Shown here piece after piece: positions 12,481-23,817 of a stretch of DNA of 64,000 nt (positions are counted from its first letter, which is position 1; every line of letters begins with the position of its first letter). The DNA is from Panorpa germanica (Eukaryota > Arthropoda > Insecta > Mecoptera > Panorpidae): NCBI GenBank assembly GCA_963678705.1, contig OY783217.1, positions 9,176,001-9,240,000 on the forward strand, read 5' to 3'. The position numbers and the translations under genes are program-made. A model generated the notes under the pieces. It ran no database searches and had not been told where the DNA came from. It saw nothing but the letters and a program-made list of their open reading frames with translations.

Positions 12481-13240
12481 CTATCTAGCAATTCTAATAT
12501 ATAATTTTTGGTTTAAAATTTTGAGATACTAGTTTGAGATACCAGTTTTATTTATTTATTATACAATAAATGTTTTTACTTAGTCAAAACTATGTAAGCT
12601 TCCGAAGAGGTCCGAAGAGTTTTATCCACGATCGGTTTATACATCTTATATAATGTATGTGTTATGTATACATATGAATGTATGCAATTAAATTTATGTA
12701 AATCAAATGTAGGGGAAACTTAATCACAATTTCCATTATTTAATTGCAATAACAAGAAAATACTTAGCTAACTTCCAAGACAATTATATTATTGCATTAA
12801 AGTTCTTGCTAAGATACACACACACACATACTCCTATACAATTTATACATATATTAACTATTTATATATGTATATGGTTTCTATACTGTTTTAGTTTAAA
12901 TGTTAATTCTCGCAATCTTGAATTACAATTTCAAATTAATTAAGAAGTCTACGTTAGATGTATTAAGATTGGTACGAATATATGCTGCTCTGTATTTATA
13001 TGTATGGTATAGATAGAAAGTCTGTACGAGGAGAAATTGTCAATGCTAAAGTAAAGTCAGTAACGGAAACGATGTCCTGCGGGGTTTCAGATGTGTCGTA
13101 GACATACAAGGAAAAATCGGTCTTTTTTTTTAAATTTAAACTATTGTCTTTAAGAAGTTGTCTTTTTTAATTTTAAAGTGAAATTTATTCAGGTACGTTA
13201 TGAAAATATTCTTTGAAAAAATTTACAATTAAAAAATATT
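12480..13240. other. Intergenic, AT-rich
   Basis: Contains a short (CA)n run near 12,817-12,830. No gene seen. Confidence 0.35.
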
Positions 13241-13244
13241 TGGA

Positions 13245-13345
13245 AGACGCAGTGGCTCAAGACTGATGCTTGACACTGACTGCTGTGATTTCAGGTTCAG
13301 ATCGATAGGTATAGACGTTAAATAAATTAAATTAAAACAGAATGT
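13245..13345 (+). repeat. tRNA-like SINE head
   Basis: CAGTGGCTCAAGACTGATGC fits a Pol III A-box and AGGTTCAGATC, about 45 bases later, fits a degenerate B-box. The unit runs into ATAGACGTTAAATAAATTAAA, a tail that also occurs at about 53,480-53,505. This is a tRNA-derived SINE head, possibly a different family from the GGACCAG type. Confidence 0.4.
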
Positions 13346-15145
13346 TTTTATTGGTACTTAAGTATAATTAATTTTTTATATTTTCTTTCAACGTCTCTTA
13401 AAATACTTAATTTAAATATATTAAATTATTATTATCACTCAAAATTACACTATGAAATATTCATCAATTAATAAGATAACGATCTCGGCTACGACGACGC
13501 CAAGCTTGTCTTTAATACTAAAAACCTATAAAATATATATTTCATATTAAAATTAATTATTTCCGTGAAATAAATTAGAGAAAGAAAATATAAAACTACT
13601 GTATACAGATAGATGTATTTCTATGTATATAGCTGTGTTCTGTACCCACCGATGTTTCTGGATTACCTAGAATACAGTAAGACACCCACATCAACAGATC
13701 TATTTCACTGCAGAATCTGTCTCTTATAAAGTATGGACTGGATTTCCTTTTCGTAATGAATGAGTTCGTCTTCCCCAGAGCATTGCAGGCCCGTTAATTA
13801 AATACTGGATCATTTGGAACAATGGCCATCCCGGCACCTGTGCGCATCCGTCTCATTTACACGAACATCCTTACTGAACTATATACAATCTTTACCATTT
13901 ATATTTAAGATATGGGTTGGCAACCTGTTCTACACGTGCTTAACGCATTACTTGATATATTGGTCAAATTCTAAGTATTCGTTTGAATTGAACACAAATA
14001 TATTTTATAAATTTCGTAGACTAACTGTATTTACTCATTGTATTGTTTTTAGTTCTTATGATACTACATAGAAGAATTGAAGCAGTCTTCGTATTTGATC
14101 CCCGGACCAGCGCTTTATTTTATAAATTTTGTTGTTATCCATTTTATTTGATTATCTGCTAACATTCAGGTAGAAAACTATGTTGTAATCGAAGAATTAC
14201 GTTTGGTACTTTAATTTTTTACTTCTCACATAAACACTGTCTTACAATGCAGTTTACCACTTGGTATACCTTACTACAAGCTAATTCAAGTATTACATCG
14301 AAATATAAGCCTGCCATTAATTATTATTATCCATTTTTAGTCATTTCTAGAAAGCCAATGTCCGCGAGTTAGGTCTCTCTGAGTCATTTGCTGCACCATC
14401 GACATTTCTGCACGAAGGCTTTGCTAACACTTACTAGTAGTGATACCATTTGTAGAAGGATATGCTTCTCCCTAATTCAAGTGGTTTATTACATTACCTG
14501 TTCTTTCTGGGCATAAACTTAAACATATTAGACAACGGAGTAATTCACATATGAGACGTCTACTCCACAAAAATTGACATAGTCGGAAATAGACATCACA
14601 TTCAAAAATAGGTCTTAGTTAAATAAACAAAAAACTACTTGAAATTTCATTGCTAAAAATTGGACCAAGTTTATTTTACTTACAACTTTGTTATATATTG
14701 TTAAATGAATCGGTATAATGCTTACTTTATTTTTTAAATAACTCAGATTTTAAATCTTGCAATCTATGCCTCTTCCTGGAATCTTTATTATACAGTTGCA
14801 GCCAAATGTTAAGCCACGTATTTATAAAAAATGCTTAGAAATATTTGCGATAGAGTTACAGACAATGTTTAATACCCTTTTCCAGTATTTAATGAAAATT
14901 CTTTGTTGGTGAATACGTGGTTATTATATAATTCTATTCAATTTACTTTATTAATTAATACTTAATTAACGTCGGCTTATTTCTGGTGCCTTCTACTTTT
15001 CCTGGCTGTTGATATATTGTTGATATGTGAAACACTTCACTGCCTAAATCTTTATGATTATACAACGTGGGCTTAGTACTAGTTTTACTAAACCTATTTA
15101 CTGTGTGTGCTCTGTTGCAATTACCACACAAGGTGTTTTCAGTTT
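13345..15145. other. Intergenic, AT-rich, with SINE scraps
   Basis: A B-box/GGACCAG junction at about 14,096-14,110 and a body fragment at about 14,510-14,620 match parts of the SINE family at 6990-7215. TTAACGTCGGCTTATTTC at about 14,967 resembles the 5' part of the 7.0-kb copy. No gene recognised. Confidence 0.35.
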
Positions 15146-15150
15146 AAAAC
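15146..15150. repeat. Copia target-site duplication, left copy
   Basis: AAAAC immediately before the 5' LTR equals AAAAC at 19,452-19,456 immediately after the 3' LTR. Five bases is the usual duplication for Copia integrases. Confidence 0.85.
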
Positions 15151-15273
15151 TATTGTAATAGGTATCAAAATATCACTACTTAGTAACTAGTAACGCCATC
15201 TGTAATCTGTTGTGTAAAAACTTTTTTTTTATGTCAAATATAGTCTGTTGCGAACTGCTAACGTGTCTTTATA
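15151..15273 (+). repeat. Copia 5' LTR
   Basis: 123 bp, beginning TATTGTAATAGG and ending GTGTCTTTATA, identical to 19,329-19,451. The edges are set by the AAAAC duplication on one side and the primer site on the other. This is short for a Copia LTR, and the ends are TA...TA rather than TG...CA, although a TGTAATA word starts three bases in. Confidence 0.92.
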
Positions 15274-15283
15274 GGTTATGGGC
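15274..15283 (+). promoter_or_regulatory. Primer-binding site (initiator tRNA-Met anticodon arm)
   Basis: GGTTATGGGC directly abuts the 5' LTR. Its reverse complement, GCCCATAACC, is the anticodon stem-loop of eukaryotic initiator tRNA-Met (CAU anticodon), not the tRNA 3' end. Drosophila copia and yeast Ty5 are known to prime from this internal site with a half-tRNA. The match is ten bases; position 11 departs from it. Confidence 0.8.
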
Positions 15284-15355
15284 AAATTTACCGGTTTATC
15301 AGTTTTTTTTATAGTATAAAATAGATAAATTGTTACGTTTTTTTTTCGCGGAAAC

Positions 15356-18300
15356 ATGACTATGAACTATATTGCGAGTGTGCCAAAGCTAAAAGGCAGA
15401 GAGAATTACGATGAGTGGTGTTTCGCGGCCGAAAACTTGTTGGTACTAGAAGGGATGGAAAAGTACATCAAACCTAGTGCAGACTTCGAAGTTAAGCCAG
15501 TGGACGACTCCAAAACGAAGGCAAAGCTAATTTTGACCATCGATCCAGCATTGTACGTGCATATAAGGAATACCAGGAGCTCGGCAGAATTATGGACAAA
15601 ATTGAAAGCCATGTTCGATGACTCCGGTTTCTCAAGAAAAATAACCTTACTTCGACATTTGATTTCGATAAGACTTGAAAACTGTGATTCGATGACTACC
15701 TATGTCACACAAATGATCGAAACGGCTCAAAAGTTAAATGGCACTGGATTTACAATAACAGATGAATGGGTCGGATCATTATTATTAGCAGGTTTGACTG
15801 ATCGCTATTCTCCAATGATAATGGCAATAGAACATTCTGGCATTTCGATAAGTGCGGATACTATAAAGTCGAAGTTACTCGACATGGAAGTAACCAGTGA
15901 TTTTGAAGGTGCAGCTGGCGGTACGGCGGCATTTGCAGTGAGAAATAAATATAATTCTGGCAGCAGCGGTAAACCAAAGAAATATGGCGGCAACCCAATG
16001 TCGAACAAAAAGACCGCGGCAGATACAACAGCAAAAACAATCACTTGTTTCAAATGTAAAGAGGATGGACATTATCGAAATCAGTGCCCAATGTTGAAGA
16101 AAAACACAAATAAATGCGTGTTTAACGTTGTTTTCCTAAACGGAAAGTATAACAAAAACGAATGGTACATTGACTCCGGCGCAAGTGCACACATAACAGC
16201 AAATAAAGATTGGGTAAAGAACATGAACACAACTCCATGTATACCAGAAATTGTTGTAGCAAATGAATCAAAAGTGCCAGTTGTTTGTTCCGGAGAAGTT
16301 GACATTATTTCTGAACTTGGATGCAATATAACAGTGAAAGATGTGTTGTGTGTGCCTAGCCTGACAACCAACCTATTGTCGGTTAGTGAGCTCATTCAGA
16401 ATGGCAATCATGTGATATTTACAAAGAAAAACTGTTATATTAGAGACAAGAACAATGTTTTGGTGGCGACAGCTGATTTATCTGATGGTGTTTATAAGTT
16501 GAGATTACAATCACAAAGTTGTATGTTGGCTACTACAGCTAGTGCAAAGTTATGGCACAGAAGACTGGCACATATAAACAGCCAAGACATGCACAGAATG
16601 AGAAATGGTATTGTTGATGGTTTGTCTTATGATAACTCACTTGACATAACCAAATCACAATGTACTACTTGTTGTGAGGGAAAACAAATGAGATTACCAT
16701 TTTCTCATGTGGGTGAGCGGAGTACAGAAACTTTACACAGAATCCACACAGATATTTGCGGCCCAATGGAAACAAGTTCTTTGAGTGGTGCTCGCTATTT
16801 CCTGTTATTTGTTGATGATTATAGTCGCATGACTTTTATTTATTTTCTGAAGCAAAAGAATGAAGCTTTGAACAGATTTAAAGAGTTCAAATCATTGGTT
16901 GAGAATCAACAGAGTAAGAAAATAAAGGTGATCAGGTCAGACAATGGACTAGAATTTTGTAACAAGGAATTTGAAGGCTATTTGAAGCAAGCTGGAATTA
17001 TACACCAGAAAACAAATTGTTATACACCTGAGCAAAATGGACTTTGTGAAAGGAGTAATCGTACAGTTGTTGAGAAAGCCAAATGTTTACTATATGATGC
17101 AAATTTAGATAAGAAATTTTGGGCGGAAGCAGCCAATACTGCTGTGTACTTGAAAAATAGATCGATTGCATCAGGATTGGATAAAACACCTTATGAGTTA
17201 TGGTATGGATCAAAACCAGACTTAAGTCACCTACGTTTGTTTGGAAGCAAAATTATGGTGCATGTACCCAAACAGAAACGTTTGAAATGGGACAAGAAAG
17301 CTACACAACATATTCTAGTTGGATATGGTGATGGTGTTAAAGGTTATCGTGTGTACAATCCTTCTAAGAACACTGTAATGATCAGTAGAGATATAATAGT
17401 GATGGAAGATGTAACACCTATCAAGGAAGTCAGTGAAGAGTCAGCTATTTGGATATCCAATGAAGAAAATCCTACCGACAATTTAGTGGAGGAAAGTAAA
17501 GATAAAGTGGGGGAGAGCAGAGATTCAGTGGGGGATCTGTCTAATAATGTTTCAGAAACAGATTTTTTAGATTGCTCTTCAGGTTCCTCATTACATACTG
17601 ATGACAATGAAACACTGACTGAAATAAACACTGAAGATGTTCCAGAACAAGCAGTATCAATACCTGAGCAAGTGCCAGATGTGCCAAGTAAGCGTCAGAG
17701 AAAGAAGCCTGAGCGCTATGGTATTAGCAACATATGTGTTTCCAGTACTGTTCCAGCATCGGAGGAGATTGTATTCTCAGAGGCTCTTGAAGGGCCTGAT
17801 CGGGAGCAGTGGAAGCAGGCAATGGCTGATGAATTACAGTCATTTGAGGACAGTGATGCGTGGCAGCTTGTGGACCATCCAGGTGATGTGACAATAGTGA
17901 AGTGTAGGTGGGTGCTAAATAAAAAGTATGATTTTGAAAACAATGTAAGGTATAGGGCTCGATTAGTGGCAAAAGGTTTCTCGCAGAAACCAGGTGTTGA
18001 TTATACAGATACTTTTTCACCGGTAGTGCGGCATTCTACTCTAAGATTGTTGTTTGCACTTAGTGTTCAAATGAAAATGAGTATAACACATCTAGATGTA
18101 ACCACTGCTTTCCTTAATGGTTTTTTGAAAGAAAATATTTATATGTCATTACCTGAAGGTTTTGTAAACAAAAGTGGGGGAAAGGTCTTAAAATTAAATA
18201 AAGCCATTTATGGGTTAAAACAGTCTTCCCTGGCATGGTATGAAAGAGTTAAAGAAGTTTTGAGTAGATTAGATTTCAAAAATAGTCAATATGAACCATG

Positions 18301-19294
18301 TTTGTTTACAAAAATAACTGGTAAAATTAAAGTGATAGTGGCCCTGTATGTGGATGATTTTTTGATTTTTTCAAACAATGATTTTGAAACAAATAAATTA
18401 AAAAGTGTATTAGGTTCAGAATTTAAGTTAAAAGACTTGGGACCTGTAAGACAATATTTAGGCATGAGAATAAATTTAGATAAAAATAAAAATGTTATTA
18501 CTGTAGATCAACAACAATATATTGAACAGTTAGTTTCTAAATTTCAAATGTCTGATTGTAAGACACAAAGTACTCCGATTGAGCCTAAATTGAATTTAGA
18601 TAAGTCATCTGATAAATGTTTACCTGATGTTCCTTATCAAAAACTTATTGGAAGTCTGATGTATCTGGCAGTATTAACAAGACCAGATATTGCTTACTGT
18701 GTTAGCTATCTCAGTCAATTTAATAGTTGTTATAGTCACATACATTGGAATTATTGTAAACGTGTATTAAGATATTTACTGCATACTAAAAGTTATTGTT
18801 TAAAATATACCAATAATAACAATAGTAATTTACAAGGTTTTGTAGACAGTGATTGGGCAAGTGATGCTCTAGATAGAAAATCCTATACTGGATTTTGCTT
18901 TATGTTGTCAGGGTCTGCCATTTCCTGGCAAAGTAGGAAGCAGAAAACGGTTTCATTATCCAGTACTGAGGCGGAATACACTGCTCTTTCTGAAGCTTCA
19001 AGAGAAGCTATTTATCTAAGAAATTTAATGCATGAAATTACTGATGTATTTAATGTAATTGATTTGTATTGTGATAACCAAAGTGCATTGAAGTTAGCCT
19101 CGAGTAGTCAGAGTCATAATAGATCCAAGCATATAGATGTGCGTTGTCATTTTATTAGAGATGTTGTAAAGAACAACTTTGTAAAAGTTAAGTACATTCC
19201 TACTGAAGAAATGCCTGCAGATATTTTAACAAAAGGTCTTTGTCATCTGAAACATTATAAGTTTATGAATTTACTTGGCATTGTTTCTGTGTAA
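15356..19294 (+). CDS. Copia gag-pol polyprotein
   Basis: 1312 codons in one frame. Gag N-terminus of the UBN2/Copia type occupies about residues 1-200. A CCHC zinc knuckle (C231-x2-C-x4-H-x4-C244) follows. The aspartic protease has WYIDSGASAH with Asp273. Next is the pre-integrase HHCC region around LWHRRLAH (about 398-440). The integrase core shows Asp466, Asp529 and Glu565, a correct D-D-35-E spacing. Reverse transcriptase has YVDD at 998-1001. RNase H carries Asp1164 (VDSDWAS), Glu1205 (STEAEY) and the CDN and KHIDVRCH motifs near the C-terminus (EMPADILTKG). All catalytic residues I looked for are present. The start is the first ATG after the primer site, 82 bases beyond the LTR; a second Met is at residue 3. 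There is no frameshift between gag and pol, so their ratio must be set some other way, such as the splicing used by copia. Confidence 0.96.
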   Translation: MTMNYIASVPKLKGRENYDEWCFAAENLLVLEGMEKYIKPSADFEVKPVDDSKTKAKLILTIDPALYVHIRNTRSSAELWTKLKAMFDDSGFSRKITLLRHLISIRLENCDSMTTYVTQMIETAQKLNGTGFTITDEWVGSLLLAGLTDRYSPMIMAIEHSGISISADTIKSKLLDMEVTSDFEGAAGGTAAFAVRNKYNSGSSGKPKKYGGNPMSNKKTAADTTAKTITCFKCKEDGHYRNQCPMLKKNTNKCVFNVVFLNGKYNKNEWYIDSGASAHITANKDWVKNMNTTPCIPEIVVANESKVPVVCSGEVDIISELGCNITVKDVLCVPSLTTNLLSVSELIQNGNHVIFTKKNCYIRDKNNVLVATADLSDGVYKLRLQSQSCMLATTASAKLWHRRLAHINSQDMHRMRNGIVDGLSYDNSLDITKSQCTTCCEGKQMRLPFSHVGERSTETLHRIHTDICGPMETSSLSGARYFLLFVDDYSRMTFIYFLKQKNEALNRFKEFKSLVENQQSKKIKVIRSDNGLEFCNKEFEGYLKQAGIIHQKTNCYTPEQNGLCERSNRTVVEKAKCLLYDANLDKKFWAEAANTAVYLKNRSIASGLDKTPYELWYGSKPDLSHLRLFGSKIMVHVPKQKRLKWDKKATQHILVGYGDGVKGYRVYNPSKNTVMISRDIIVMEDVTPIKEVSEESAIWISNEENPTDNLVEESKDKVGESRDSVGDLSNNVSETDFLDCSSGSSLHTDDNETLTEINTEDVPEQAVSIPEQVPDVPSKRQRKKPERYGISNICVSSTVPASEEIVFSEALEGPDREQWKQAMADELQSFEDSDAWQLVDHPGDVTIVKCRWVLNKKYDFENNVRYRARLVAKGFSQKPGVDYTDTFSPVVRHSTLRLLFALSVQMKMSITHLDVTTAFLNGFLKENIYMSLPEGFVNKSGGKVLKLNKAIYGLKQSSLAWYERVKEVLSRLDFKNSQYEPCLFTKITGKIKVIVALYVDDFLIFSNNDFETNKLKSVLGSEFKLKDLGPVRQYLGMRINLDKNKNVITVDQQQYIEQLVSKFQMSDCKTQSTPIEPKLNLDKSSDKCLPDVPYQKLIGSLMYLAVLTRPDIAYCVSYLSQFNSCYSHIHWNYCKRVLRYLLHTKSYCLKYTNNNNSNLQGFVDSDWASDALDRKSYTGFCFMLSGSAISWQSRKQKTVSLSSTEAEYTALSEASREAIYLRNLMHEITDVFNVIDLYCDNQSALKLASSSQSHNRSKHIDVRCHFIRDVVKNNFVKVKYIPTEEMPADILTKGLCHLKHYKFMNLLGIVSV

Positions 19295-19319
19295 TCATGT
19301 GTACTTAGATTATTTTGAT

Positions 19320-19328
19320 AAGTGGGGG
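19320..19328 (+). promoter_or_regulatory. Polypurine tract
   Basis: AAGTGGGGG ends one base before the 3' LTR starts. A G-rich purine run in this position primes plus-strand DNA synthesis in LTR elements. One T interrupts the run. Confidence 0.75.
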
Positions 19329-19451
19329 TATTGTAATAGGTATCAAAATATCACTACTTAGTAACTAGTAACGCCATCTGTAATCTGTTGTGTAAAAACT
19401 TTTTTTTTATGTCAAATATAGTCTGTTGCGAACTGCTAACGTGTCTTTATA
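19329..19451 (+). repeat. Copia 3' LTR
   Basis: Identical to the 5' LTR, including the T9 run. The right edge is confirmed by AAAAC at 19,452-19,456. Confidence 0.92.
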
Positions 19452-19456
19452 AAAAC
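19452..19456. repeat. Copia target-site duplication, right copy
   Basis: AAAAC, matching 15,146-15,150. Confidence 0.85.
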
Positions 19457-20940
19457 ATTTTACACACAAAGTTACAAACCCCTGTATCTGCACCAGTACA
19501 TCTATATAACTAAGTACATCACTGTCTCACAAATCAACTCATTGAATTCTCAGTGTTAATTTAGGTTAGTTTAGGTTCAGATTAGTGTGGCTGGAATATA
19601 CCCAATCTTACTTCATAGCTTTCTAGCATCCTGTTCTTGCTAACTTCTTCTGACTGACGCCTTGTAATATACTATCCTGTACACAGCGCCCCCGCCCCAT
19701 CCATATCGCTCAGTATATAGTACCATGTACCCGTCCTCCTTCAAGTAATAGTTGAGGCGTTGAAATGGATTGGAATAATGTTATGAATAAGGTTTACTGC
19801 TTTCAACGGAGTTTACTTGTGCTACTCTTAACGACTTGGAACTCCTTCTGCTTCTTACGGTTTCGCTTTAGTTTCTCCACGTGTTTGTGTTTGACCAGAA
19901 TGTGTTGAATATGTTTACGATGATGTAATAATTTATGACGTTACACACAATGAAGTTGAAGGCCATTGAGTGACATTACCACATTCACTGAGTCAAATCA
20001 AATGAAGAATTACTTCTTGCAAGCAATTTAATGTGTTATATACCGAAGAGTGTTGCAAATATATTAAAACTAATTGTATGGAATATTATTCTGTTTAATT
20101 CAATAAATGTAACTCATGAAAAGGTGATATTTAAATTACTTGTGCTTTAAATTACTCGGTCGTATTCTGTGACTAATACGTTAATTAATTTTAAAGACTT
20201 AGATTGGAAAATATGATGTATAAAGCCGTAAGGTCTAAAGACGAAATATAAAAAGTAAGTACCACTTTTACTGTCTTATATGGCTATTAAAAACTGCTAG
20301 GTTTTCTGGGTTTATTTAAAATCTATAAATGTAAGCACTGTTTATAGCATACGAAAACTTCTATGCCCACGTGTGCATACACGTGTCTATAAAGATTTCA
20401 AAATATTGCATATAACAAAAAATGGTGCACTTAGTAAAAAGTATTACCTGATTTATAACACCTAGTGTATCAATTCTAGTCCCTTATCATCTTTCATAAT
20501 TTTAAATTTATTCTCTTACTAAATCTGTAAAGTTTTCACAAGTAGTTGACATGTCGTAGCATGAACTTACAAATCTTTCTAAATCTCTTGTGCCCGTTGA
20601 TATTTTTTACTGTTAAATATCCTGCAGATGTCTGCATTCCGCATAATAGAGTGATGTGAAATGGACCGCAAAGTTGAAAGTTCATTCATCACATCACCAC
20701 GTGGAATTGTCTTTAGACGGCGTCGGATGCAACACCGACGCTTGACTTAACAGAACGCGGTTTGAACCATGAAGGGTGATGAGAGCTGTAGGTAGCGCAG
20801 GAAACGAGGAGGGGTTACTCAGGGAGGTAATTATAGCCTCTAATTAACTCTTGGACAATTATACCATGTCCACATCATTACTTCAAGCAAAGACCGAGCA
20901 CAGAATAAGCTTTGAACCATGATCTAATTTGAACAGGTAC
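19457..20940. other. Intergenic, AT-rich
   Basis: No gene recognised. A GC-richer unit at about 20,700-20,880 contains a GCGTCGG/CCGACGC hairpin (20,718-20,740) and a B-box-like GCGGTTTGAACC at about 20,757. It may be a SINE-like repeat not otherwise represented here. Confidence 0.35.
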
Positions 20941-20989
20941 GAATTAGTATCACGGTGAATGTTTTGTATTGAAAATTATTTTATATTTA

Positions 20990-21205
20990 CTACATGTAAA
21001 ACAGGATGGGCGACAGCATTGATACTTTATGATGATTGCTCTGTCTTCAATCCCCAAACAGGAGTTATATTTTCTTGTTATCATGTTAAATTATGTACGT
21101 ACATAACCATAAACTTATCAGGCCGTGGTGTAATAAACATATTTGAATCCAAGACAACACAAAAACTACTAGCAAAGATAGGCCGATATTTCAAAAAATA
21201 AATTT
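20990..21205 (+). repeat. tRNA-derived SINE copy
   Basis: Aligns with 6990-7215 through the body: AATCCCC near the B-box position, GTTATATTTTCTTG, TTAAATTATGTACGTACAT, AAACTTATCAGGCCGTGGTG, AACATATTTGAATCC and GATAGGCCGATATT. Diverged from the first copy by many substitutions and small gaps, so the family is old. Confidence 0.45.
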
Positions 21206-21289
21206 CATACTTCGAGACGCAAATTATGTTTCTTTTTTAATTTTAATTTATATAACGTCAAGTTATAATTTTTATGCATCTCTTTTAAA

Positions 21290-21570
21290 CTCTGTTGTAT
21301 GAAAGAGATGAAAATTCATAGAAAGGAAAAGGAAAAAGATCAGACGTGACGTCGAGGAATTACAAAGTGAAAAGAAGATAGAGGAGCTAATGAGAAGATG
21401 CAACGAAGGGAGAGGTGGATGACGGAAGTACAATGAAGAAGGAAGGAAGCAGTGCAACAATAAATAAATTAGGAATGTCAGGAAAATAACTGCTAACAAG
21501 AAGCAAGGAATGAAGGAGATGGAAGGAGAAAAAGGAAAAGAGGAAAAAAAACACGAAGTTTATTTCTTTC
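21290..21570. other. Purine-rich segment, possible LINE-coding relic
   Basis: GA-rich plus strand, followed by ATGCCTAACAGCA (about 21,606) as in the 8.4-kb relic. Same probable family of decayed charged coiled-coil coding sequence. No domain is preserved. Confidence 0.3.
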
Positions 21571-21609
21571 ATTATATAGTGTAGAATTTATATAAAAGAA
21601 TGTAATGCC

Positions 21610-22279
21610 TAACAGCAAAATACATTAAAATAAACAATACAAAACAATTAAAGAATATTTGAGGTTATGATGCCCACTTTATCAATATCACTGGTGACAA
21701 CGTAGCGAGTGTGGTATACTCGCAGTATAGTTTTACAAGTTTCAAGACGTGGTTCACAAGCCCATTGAAACAGCTTATCGTCATTTTGAAGTATTGACTT
21801 TCATAGACTGTTACTTTGTGTTAACAATCCCATCTACATTACCTGCGTATTTAAATTTACTTAGCATTAAGTAATACATCCTAAAACCTACCTCCAAATA
21901 CATGGAACGATTTCCCTTTTGAGCAAGTCTAGATAACAGCAATAAACTTCAACGGTATAAGTAATGACCGAGATTTATTTTCTATTGATGACGACATTTA
22001 TATTATTTTTTTGTAAATAAAAGATTAACTACCCTAAACTTACTGCCATTAAATAAATGTCATTTCAGTGATAAACTGCACGGCATTCGTCCGACATTCT
22101 ACTACCCTTATTTTTATGTTACTCATATGTTTTTTTTATGTTTTGTTTTTACAAATGTATGTTACTTTTAATAAAAATAATAATAAAAATGGTTTTAATG
22201 TTCTTAGATTATATTTTATTTATTTTTAACTTGTATACCAATTAGTGCTCTTGTTCTTTGGTTATCGTTGACTTATTTC
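21610..22279. other. Intergenic, AT-rich
   Basis: No gene seen. Confidence 0.3.
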
Positions 22280-22290
22280 TTGTTCTTTTA

Positions 22291-22295
<5 letters not shown>
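22280..22295. repeat. LINE target-site duplication, left copy
   Basis: TTGTTCTTTTATATAT, the same 16 bases as 23,149-23,164. It brackets the LINE insertion on its poly(A) side. Confidence 0.85.
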
Positions 22296-22321
<26 letters not shown>

Positions 22322-23148
22322 GTGGTGAGGAGGAGAAATCTTCTATAAGACTGTCGCCTGACAGCCCGTCGGGACGTGTTGGATTCACCCTCGCTGGAAG
22401 AGCGCCTACCAACTAAAACTCCCCCTCTCTTCATCTAGACCACAATCTGGTACCGCAATTGCATTCCTTCAGACTGGATCTTGATACCCGAGTTCCGGTT
22501 ACGATGTTGTGTTGACGTCCAGTTCCTTGGTTTTGAGAATTTTCGTGACGAAGACTCGAACCGCACTCCAATACTCTTCCTTCTCCACCATAATATTAAC
22601 AATATTATCTACGGTCAGTGTGGTTCCCGTTATCGTCCGTACTTCTTCCCTTTCCATCGTCCATCGGCCACAATAGAAGAACGTATGTTCTGGTGTATCG
22701 ACATGTTCACAGTACCAACATTTGTCGGACTCTCTCTTTTTGAATCTCTTCAAGTAACTCCCAAAGCATCCATGTCCTCCGAGAAATTGTGTTATAAAAT
22801 AATCAATTTCCCCGTATTTTCGATTTTTCCAAGTACTGATCTTCCGTATTAGCCTTTTAGTCCACACCGCTTTACCGGTCTCTTTCTCCCACTCGCATTG
22901 CCACTTTTTTAAAACTTCTTTCCTTACTTCCTGGTGTTTTTCTTCTTTTTCCATATAGACCCTTTTCCGCTCTTCCACCAGTAGTGCCAGAGGTACTATT
23001 CCGCTTATCACCTGGACAGCTTCTGCCGAGATTGTGCGATAAGCACTACTCACTCGTATTGCCATTCTACGTTGCACACTCAATAACATATTTCTATATT
23101 TTTTGAGTTTTACAGCTTCTTCCCATATCGGTGCAGCATACAGCATTA
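22296..23148 (-). mobile_element. 5'-truncated R1-clade LINE
   Basis: An 853-bp insertion on the minus strand. It starts (5' truncation) at 23,148 and ends in a poly(A) tail, seen as about 25 T on the plus strand from 22,296. It is flanked by a perfect 16-bp duplication. The content is the C-terminal end of ORF2 plus about 180 bp of 3' UTR. Perfect duplications, a clean tail and an open frame show recent retrotransposition with the usual 5' truncation. Confidence 0.9.
22499..23146 (-). pseudogene. C-terminal fragment of R1-clade LINE ORF2
   Basis: 215 open codons, from the truncation to a natural stop. It begins YAAPIWEEA, the segment just after the reverse-transcriptase domain in R1/TRAS-type ORF2. 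It continues through the GHGCFGSYLKRF block into a CCHC motif, C-x2-C-x7-H-x4-C (CWYCEHVDTPEHTFFYC), followed by GRWTMEREE. This block order is characteristic of the ORF2 C-terminus in the R1 clade. Endonuclease and polymerase domains are missing, so it cannot act alone. The apparent Met at the start is only the first ATG after the break. Confidence 0.85.

Positions 23149-23817
<669 letters not shown>

Larger units (their letters stand above)
15151..19451 (+). mobile_element. Complete Copia-type LTR retrotransposon
   Basis: A 4301-bp element with, in order: 5' LTR (15,151-15,273), half-tRNA primer site, one gag-pol frame (15,356-19,294), polypurine tract (19,320-19,328) and 3' LTR (19,329-19,451), flanked by AAAAC duplications. 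The LTRs are identical base for base as read, and the frame has no stop or shift. Both point to a very recent insertion and possibly a competent element. Gene order gag, protease, integrase, reverse transcriptase, RNase H is diagnostic of Copia (Pseudoviridae-like), as Gypsy elements place integrase last. Confidence 0.97.

Noticed and set aside
15406..18020. Antisense and out-of-frame reading frames within the Copia element
   Set aside because: They overlap the gag-pol gene and have no motifs.
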